From contig JBCCGE010000005.1 of NCBI GenBank assembly GCA_039029455.1, positions 9,334 through 73,333 of the forward strand: a DNA stretch of 64,000 nucleotides. The letters are read 5' to 3'. How positions within the stretch are numbered: the stretch's first letter is position 1; each line of letters starts with the position of its first letter. The notes beneath the pieces are model-generated. The model searched no databases. It had not been told where the DNA came from and saw only the letters and a list, made by a program, of their open reading frames with translations. A program made the position numbers and the translations under genes. This DNA comes from JBCCGE01 sp039029455. Its GTDB lineage: Bacteria; Pseudomonadota; Gammaproteobacteria; Arenicellales; Poriferihabitantaceae. Shown here one piece after another: positions 58,886-64,000 of this stretch.

Positions 58886-59878
58886 ATGCAAAGCTGGTCA
58901 AAAGATCTATCTCCGTTTAACGAGGCTGAACGGCTGCTGCAGGATCGGGTCGGCGTTAGAGATCGAATGGAGAAAGTTGGACGGAGGGTAATCTACGATC
59001 TCATGCCTGACGAACATCGATCGTTCTACGAGCGGCTCCCATTCCTTGTCGTTGGGGGAATCGATGAAAACTATTGGTCCATGCCGAGCATTTTGTTTGG
59101 TATTCCAGGATTCGTGCATACGCCGTCCGCACGCAAGATGATCATCAATGCACGTTTACTTGAAGAGGACCCTCTTCATAAAACGCTTAACGAAGGGGAT
59201 CCGATTGGAGTGCTCGGAATTCAACCAATAACCAGACGACGGAATCGTATGAACGGCGTGGTTGAAGAGAGAAGCAACGCTGCGTTTAGTATCAAAACGG
59301 TGCAAGCGTTCGGGAATTGCCCTCAATACATTGAGGCTCGCGATTTCAAAGTTGTAGGCAATCTTTCCTTGCCAGAATCTAAAGGTTCAGACGTGTTCGA
59401 ATCGTTAGATTTCGATATCCAAAATATGATTAGACGGTCGTATCGATTTTTCGTGGCTAGTCAAAACGACCGAGAAGATAAGCTCGCTTCTGGTGGAGTG
59501 GATGTCAGTCATCGAGGGGGATTGCCCGGGTTTATAAAGGTAGAGAGCAACACCTTAACTATCCCAGATTTTAGAGGGAATTTTGCATTTAGTACGTTGG
59601 GCAACTTTTCTGTCAATCCCTCTGGTGGATTATTGTTTCTTGATGACGAAACGCAAAGCATTGTTCAGCTTTGGGGAAGTGTCGAACTAATAATGGAGCT
59701 AACAAGTGAACTGAAGCAGGTCCCGGGTGCACAACGCGGCTGGAAATTTCGCGTTGAGCGCGGAATACGCCATAAGACTGCATCCCCTCTTAGATGGGCG
59801 ACAGGAGAAATCGGACCGGGTTCAGAGCGATCTGGAATTTGGCCAGAGAATATGCAACTTTCTAAGCAACCACAATAG
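58886..59878 (+). CDS. Pyridoxamine 5'-phosphate oxidase-related (FMN-binding split barrel) protein
   Basis: 330 aa. The N-terminal part includes FYERLPFLVVGGIDENYW, the first strand of PNPOx-like barrels. The middle part has the family block GGVDVSHRGGLPGFIKV and PDFRGNFAFSTLGNFSVNPS, as in flavin-binding 'pyridoxamine oxidase family' proteins. No signal peptide. Likely an FMN-dependent reductase or binding protein; substrate not known. The next gene starts 3 bp later, so it leads a three-gene operon (58886-61344). Confidence 0.75.
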   Translation: MQSWSKDLSPFNEAERLLQDRVGVRDRMEKVGRRVIYDLMPDEHRSFYERLPFLVVGGIDENYWSMPSILFGIPGFVHTPSARKMIINARLLEEDPLHKTLNEGDPIGVLGIQPITRRRNRMNGVVEERSNAAFSIKTVQAFGNCPQYIEARDFKVVGNLSLPESKGSDVFESLDFDIQNMIRRSYRFFVASQNDREDKLASGGVDVSHRGGLPGFIKVESNTLTIPDFRGNFAFSTLGNFSVNPSGGLLFLDDETQSIVQLWGSVELIMELTSELKQVPGAQRGWKFRVERGIRHKTASPLRWATGEIGPGSERSGIWPENMQLSKQPQ

Positions 59879-59881
59879 ATT

Positions 59882-60361
59882 ATGAGTCCATCGATAAAGC
59901 AGCGAATTCCGGTGCCACCATTCGACGAACAAAGTGCGAAGTTTAAAGTGCGTTTAGCAGAAGACGGGTGGAATAGTCGAGATCCTGGAAAGGTGGCGCT
60001 GGCTTATACCAAGAATAGTAAATGGCGTAATCGAGTGGAGTTCCCTCAAGGAAGAAACGAAATCGAAGAATTCCTTGTTAGGAAATGGAATCGGGAATTG
60101 AGCTATCGATTAATCAAGGAACTTTGGACATATAGGGATAATCTGATCGCAGTTCGGTATGCGTATGAATACCACGATGATAGTGGTAGCTGGTTTCGGG
60201 CATATGGAAACGAAAACTGGGAGTTCGATTCCGACGGCTACATGGATAAGCGTTTCGCAAGTATTAACGAACTACCCATTGACCAGAGTGAGCGGAAACT
60301 TAACTGGCCTCTTGGTAGGCGACCATATGATTACCCAGGTCTAACAGCCCTAGGCCTTTAA
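59882..60361 (+). CDS. DUF1348 nuclear transport factor 2-like protein
   Basis: 159 aa. The family block is seen in [39 protein letters not shown] and [20 protein letters not shown], followed by [12 protein letters not shown]; this is the DUF1348/SnoaL-like fold. Role unknown. It stands between the PNPOx-like gene (3 bp) and the haloalkane dehalogenase gene (TAATG overlap of one base). Confidence 0.85.
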   Translation: MSPSIKQRIPVPPFDEQSAKFKVRLAEDGWNSRDPGKVALAYTKNSKWRNRVEFPQGRNEIEEFLVRKWNRELSYRLIKELWTYRDNLIAVRYAYEYHDDSGSWFRAYGNENWEFDSDGYMDKRFASINELPIDQSERKLNWPLGRRPYDYPGLTALGL

Positions 60362-61344
60362 TGCATAGACTTTACATAAACAGGTATCTAACCATGAGAA
60401 TCTTCAATCCGATTAACAAAGTATTTGTTGCAACAATTTTGTTATTTGCGAGTTTTACACATGCTGACTCGCCAGCTTTGATGCCTTACGAAGTAAAGCG
60501 AATTGATCTGGGCTATGAGATGGCGTACGTCGATGAAGGATCAGGTGACCCAGTTGTCTTTCTGCACGGTAATCCGACTTCTTCTTATCTCTGGCGCAAT
60601 ATTATGCCGGCCGTTGTGGATACCCACCGAGTGATCGCGCCAGATTTAATCGGGATGGGCGACAGTGAAAAGCCAAATGTTGAATTTGGATATGAATTCC
60701 ATCGCGAATATCTCTTCAAATTTCTTGAGAAGATGGATTTAAGGGATGTGACGCTCGTCGTTCATGACTGGGGGTCCGTGTTGGGTTTGGACTGGGCGCA
60801 ACAAAACGAAGATCGGGTGAAAAGCCTAGTAATCATGGAGGCCGTTTTACCTCCCGTTTGGCCGGTTCAGAGTTATGATTTAATGGGCGAGATGGAAGAG
60901 GGATTTAAAGCGTTTCGAACGCCTGGTGTGGGTGAACAGCTAATCATTGAACAAAATGCGATGATTAATGGCGGATTAGGTCAACAGTTTGTTCTCAATC
61001 CATTGTCTGCTGAAGTGTTGGAAAAATATAACGGCTACTACACAAAGCCGGAACAGAGGCAGGTGATTCTGCAATGGACCAGGGATGTTCCGATCGCTGG
61101 AAAGCCGGCGAATGTGGTTGAGATTGTCGAGAGCTACTCCAAGTGGTTGCTGCAAGCGGAGATGCCCAAAATGTTGATACATGCTCAACCTGGTGTACTA
61201 GTGCCTCCGCAGGCGGTTGACTGGCTTCAACAAAACGTTCCAAATTTGACGACGGTCGACATTGGATCTGGCGTGCATTTTATCCAGGAAGACAATCCAA
61301 CGGCTATCTCCGCTGCACTTGAGACATGGGTTTCATTAAATTAA
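60361..61344 (+). CDS. Haloalkane dehalogenase-like alpha/beta hydrolase, exported
   Basis: 327 aa. Predicted signal peptide (VFVATILLFASFTHA). Nucleophile elbow VVHDWGSVLG has Asp136 followed by Trp137, a halide-stabilising residue; Asn71 in LHGNPTSSYLWRN is the second. Acid Glu162 is in VIMEAVLPP and the base His at about 306 in VHFIQED, so the triad is Asp-Glu-His as in HLD-II enzymes. Breaks carbon-halogen bonds by hydrolysis. Start at 60361 overlaps the DUF1348 stop; the ATG at 60394 after ACAGGT is an alternative. Export of such an enzyme is uncommon. Confidence 0.85.
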   Translation: MHRLYINRYLTMRIFNPINKVFVATILLFASFTHADSPALMPYEVKRIDLGYEMAYVDEGSGDPVVFLHGNPTSSYLWRNIMPAVVDTHRVIAPDLIGMGDSEKPNVEFGYEFHREYLFKFLEKMDLRDVTLVVHDWGSVLGLDWAQQNEDRVKSLVIMEAVLPPVWPVQSYDLMGEMEEGFKAFRTPGVGEQLIIEQNAMINGGLGQQFVLNPLSAEVLEKYNGYYTKPEQRQVILQWTRDVPIAGKPANVVEIVESYSKWLLQAEMPKMLIHAQPGVLVPPQAVDWLQQNVPNLTTVDIGSGVHFIQEDNPTAISAALETWVSLN

Positions 61345-61479
61345 ATCTTTTCCAGAACCTAACGTTGAATTTCTTAGTTAGGCGGTCATCAATTGAGCCA
61401 TGTGGTCAGTAGCATGAGGGTGGGAGTGATTGTAGGTAACAAGTTACTAAGAATAAAAGTGTGGGTCTGTAACTATCCC

Positions 61480-61527
61480 CTCATAATCCATTGGTAGTAG
61501 GTTCAAGTCCTACCGGGCCCACCATTT
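61480..61527 (+). repeat. attR-like copy of the tRNA 3' part
   Basis: 48 bp identical to 52524-52571 but for one base (A at 61496). It lacks the 5' half of a tRNA and cannot make a functional tRNA. It marks the right end of the island. The sequence just left of it shows no tRNA-like part. Confidence 0.85.
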
Positions 61528-61615
61528 ATTTAGTCAAAAATAAATGTGTCCCCAGTTGTCCCATAAGGTGTGGTGCTCCGAATCACAAATTCAAGACGCG
61601 ACCCGTTATGTCATC

Positions 61616-63427
61616 TTATGTCAGTTCGAACACTTCTACGGCTTCGCGGACGCCCTTCAAGCTTAATTCCCCTCTCGATTCAATTTTGAAGTTCTCTTCA
61701 ACAGCAACCGCGGCTCTTGCGCTGAGAAGAATTTCGCCATCTGCAGCCTCGTCACAAAGGCGCGCAGCAATGTTCACGGCAGTTCCTGAAGCCGTATAGT
61801 CAGAACGTCCTTCATGACCAACCATACCGACTGTTGCATAACCCAGAGAGACACCGACGCCAAATCCAAGTCGATAACCAAGGCGCTTCCAGCTTTTGCA
61901 GAGTTCGGCCATTTTTTCTTGCATTGCGATTGCTAGTCGAACTGCGTCCCCCGCCGGATCTTCGCAGGGTAACGGATCATTGAACAAAACCATGATTCCG
62001 TCGCCCATCCGGGGATCGACACCCGCGCCATGATCGTTGATCAGCTTACCCAATTCTTGATGATAGGTCTGGAGAACCTCGATAGTTTCTTCGGGTTCCG
62101 CGGATTCGCAAAATGCGGTGAACCCGCGGATATCACAAAACAAAACCCCCAAAAGTGCGCGGTGGCTAGCTAACATTTCTTCAGAGCCCTGAGAAATGAC
62201 TGTGTCAGCCACGGCCGCGGGCAGAAACCGTTTTAGCAGACCCATCCGTTCAATCTCACCAACCTGTTCCTGTACTCTGTCGCCGAGTTCAGCATTGAGG
62301 CTTTCCAACGCTTTGAATTGCTGTACGTTTTCTATGGCGATAACGGCTTGAGTGGCGAAACTCCGTAATAGTGCTTCATCGTCTTCGGAAAATGGTTCAA
62401 CTTCCAGCCGAAAAACGTCAAAACAGCCGATGGCCTTTCCATCCTTGATCAAAGGTACAGCGAGTATAGATCGAATACCTTCTTTTTCGACGATCTCCAT
62501 GCGCGACGGGTGTTTCGATGCGGTAAGGTGATCCGCCTGAAGATCTGGGACGTTTACGATTCGGTTTTCTCGAACTGCTGTTGTTATCGCAATGGGATCA
62601 TCAATTGACCACTCGGAGACACCTGCTACGAAGTGTTTTGTTGGCGGTCCCCAGCCAGCAATAAACTCCAGTTTTGTCCCGGCGCTGTTGAGCAGCATCA
62701 AGCCGGCCTGGGGTGATTTACAAAGTAACGAAGCACGTTTGAGAATAGCATTGAATACTGGTTGTTCATCATCTCTGCTCTGACTGATAACTTCCAGGAT
62801 TTCCCTTGTCGCAGCCTCGCGAGACAAACGTGTCTGCAATGCTTTGAATTGCCTTGCATTTTCAATAGCGATTGCAGCCTGTGCTGCGAAAGATTCCACC
62901 AACTTAATCTGTTCTCTGTCGAATGGTCTCACCTCTTTTCGAAACAATGCCATTGTTCCAAGCGCACCGTCCTGTCCCATAAGCGGTGTGAAGATGACCG
63001 AGCGTATGCCGAGCTTATCAACATTGTTACGTACAAAAGACGAGCCAAGGTGATAGAGTTCACTTTCCCCCATATCTTCTAGATGATAGGTTTCACCATC
63101 CAACAAAGCTCGTGCGGCATAGGCGGCGTCTCTATCGACAGGAATCACCGCATAATCTAATGCTGCATCAAAACTAGAATCTTCGCCCAAGCTGGCGGCA
63201 AACGTCATGGTTTTATCTTGAGGGCGACCCAACAATAGTCCTGCACTAGGCGCTTCGCACAAATCACATGCGCGTTCCAAAATTGCGTCAAATACAGGTT
63301 GCACATCGTCACGGGAAAGGCTGATGACCTGCAGAATTTCCTGCGTGGCATACTCGCGTTTACGCGAATTCGCGAGCTCAGTTGCCAGAACTTCTATATC
63401 GCTTTCACCTGGCTGATTGGATTTCAT
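61616..63427 (-). CDS. GAF-GAF-class III nucleotide cyclase
   Basis: 603 aa. Two GAF domains (about residues 30-190 and 205-370; each begins VFDAILERACDLCEAPSAG- or VFNAILKRASLLCKSPQAG-like), then a class III cyclase domain with FCDIRGFTAFCESAEPEE (metal Asp), DPRMGDGIMVLFNDP (second Asp) and TASGTAVNIAARLCDEA (Asn-Arg). Probably senses a small molecule and makes cAMP. A coiled stretch (LNAELGDRVQEQVGEIERMG) links sensor to cyclase. A GTG at 63472 would add 15 residues; ATG at 63427, after AAAGAG, is preferred. Confidence 0.85.
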   Translation of the reverse strand: MKSNQPGESDIEVLATELANSRKREYATQEILQVISLSRDDVQPVFDAILERACDLCEAPSAGLLLGRPQDKTMTFAASLGEDSSFDAALDYAVIPVDRDAAYAARALLDGETYHLEDMGESELYHLGSSFVRNNVDKLGIRSVIFTPLMGQDGALGTMALFRKEVRPFDREQIKLVESFAAQAAIAIENARQFKALQTRLSREAATREILEVISQSRDDEQPVFNAILKRASLLCKSPQAGLMLLNSAGTKLEFIAGWGPPTKHFVAGVSEWSIDDPIAITTAVRENRIVNVPDLQADHLTASKHPSRMEIVEKEGIRSILAVPLIKDGKAIGCFDVFRLEVEPFSEDDEALLRSFATQAVIAIENVQQFKALESLNAELGDRVQEQVGEIERMGLLKRFLPAAVADTVISQGSEEMLASHRALLGVLFCDIRGFTAFCESAEPEETIEVLQTYHQELGKLINDHGAGVDPRMGDGIMVLFNDPLPCEDPAGDAVRLAIAMQEKMAELCKSWKRLGYRLGFGVGVSLGYATVGMVGHEGRSDYTASGTAVNIAARLCDEAADGEILLSARAAVAVEENFKIESRGELSLKGVREAVEVFELT

Positions 63428-63472
63428 TCTTACTCTTTGAGGAATCAACCGCTTATTTTCGTTGTTCCCCAC

Positions 63473-63853
63473 GTAAAAAGATAGAAGATAGCGAATTAAC
63501 CGAACCTTGTGCCAACTGTCTGGGGCGTGGGTAAGAGTTTCTGGGAGAACAGTATCAACAAGGATCTTGCCATTTTCGACAAGAAGGGGCTTTTATTAAA
63601 TATGGAACAACAAAATCAACTTGCATGTATGTTCCGTTAGTACACGCAAAAACATACAACCAATTCGTAAAACTAGACCTGACAGAAAATCAGACGTTGT
63701 TGAGCTTGTAGAAGTATTGAGTCGCAAGATTTCGCCATAAACTAGACGCACCCTGGCTGGGTGTGATTGCAAATGGCTTGGGTCGGTGAATCTGCCTCCT
63801 ACGTCATTCCACGGATTGAGCTCAAAACACTTTTGCAGTGGAATAATAATTCG
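63473..63853. other. Intergenic stretch between cyclase and DUF1330 gene
   Basis: About 380 bp. No gene, RNA or repeat recognised on either strand. It must contain the cyclase promoter on the minus strand. Confidence 0.4.
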
Positions 63854-64000
63854 TTATGCGCCGTGAATTAGAACAAGATTAGACTTGACTGATGCATAAC
63901 GGTGCTTGGCTAGTTCTTGGTATTCTGAGGAAGAATGCCAGGCTCTGGCATCTTCTTCATTATCAAATTTCATTATTGCGGTTCGTGGATAGGCCCACTC
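63854..64000 (-). CDS. DUF1330-family protein, C-terminal part (5' end outside window)
   Basis: 48 codons running in from the right edge, stop at 63854-63856. TAIMKFDNEEDARAWHSSSE and YQELAKHRYASVKSNLVLI are the final strand, helix and strand of the DUF1330 (dimeric alpha/beta-barrel-like) family, including the A-x-A-W-x-S-x-x-Y pattern. Function unknown. Start not in the window. Confidence 0.75.
   Translation of the reverse strand, partial: EWAYPRTAIMKFDNEEDARAWHSSSEYQELAKHRYASVKSNLVLIHGA

Larger units (their letters stand above)
52572..61527. mobile_element. Genomic island integrated at the CAU tRNA gene
   Basis: About 9 kb bounded by 48-bp direct repeats of the tRNA 3' end. Contents are accessory: a class III cyclase, two broken IS3-family elements, ABM and NTF2-like proteins, a LysR regulator, and a PNPOx-like/DUF1348/haloalkane dehalogenase operon. 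Genes in the right half look more AT-rich than the backbone. No integrase or excisionase was found, so the island is probably immobile now. The repeats are direct evidence; island status is inference. Confidence 0.75.

Noticed and set aside
61467..61485. TGTAACTATCCCCT next to the right tRNA repeat, matching TGTAAGTATCCCCT at the IS junction (13 of 14, opposite strand)
   Set aside because: Too short to call an IS end, the orientation does not bracket an element, and part of it belongs to the tRNA repeat.

Overview
The window reads as a chromosome segment of an uncultured-type gammaproteobacterium, probably marine or salt-exposed. Gammaproteobacterial signatures are the rsmD-coaD-yfhL-tmcA run, ftsY-ftsE-ftsX, BamC and BamD lipoproteins, a bamD/rluD divergent pair, YceH, and rpoD followed by a CAU-anticodon tRNA as in the E. 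coli rpoD-ileX neighbourhood. An ectoine hydrolase, a polyamine-type importer, a general porin and a TPR-sulfotransferase suit a marine heterotroph. No species name can be given from the sequence alone.

Layout. 1-4.6 kb: end of an IscR-type Rrf2 regulator, then sufB-sufC-sufD-sufT and a Rieske protein, with no cysteine desulfurase. 5.3-9.1 kb: murA, hisD, hisC, with no hisG between. 9.0-12.5 kb (minus): rsmD-coaD-yfhL-tmcA. 12.6-15.2 kb: ftsY-ftsE-ftsX. Then infA (minus), a TPR-sulfotransferase, a porin (minus) and bamC.

20.0-32.6 kb is an accessory surface/transport block. Two tandem MurG-like (COG4671-type) glycosyltransferases and a polysaccharide deacetylase run rightward into two GT4 glycosyltransferases. 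These lie at the end of a tightly packed leftward run with a complete peptide-type ABC importer and, upstream, a 2OG-Fe(II) oxygenase-like gene. At 32.85-33.23 kb is a small secreted protein whose frame is broken by a single stop codon right after its signal peptide. 33.7-38.3 kb is a potABCD-like importer. 38.4-52.4 kb holds thrC (its 5' end duplicated upstream), an acyl-CoA ligase, doeA-like ectoine hydrolase, rhomboid, rluD, bamD, purC-yceH-DUF4442, dnaG and rpoD. The sigma factor has a histone-H1-like Lys/Ala-rich N-terminal extension of about 107 residues followed by an acidic stretch.

A 48-bp copy of the 3' part of the CAU tRNA (one mismatch) recurs at 61480-61527. The roughly 9 kb between it and the intact tRNA is therefore best read as a genomic island with attL/attR but no integrase left. 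It holds a class III cyclase with TPRs, two decayed IS3-family elements, two small NTF2/ABM-type proteins, and a LysR regulator divergent from a PNPOx-like/DUF1348/haloalkane-dehalogenase operon. Outside the island the window ends with a GAF-GAF-class III cyclase and the tail of a DUF1330 gene. No rRNA genes or CRISPR arrays were seen.
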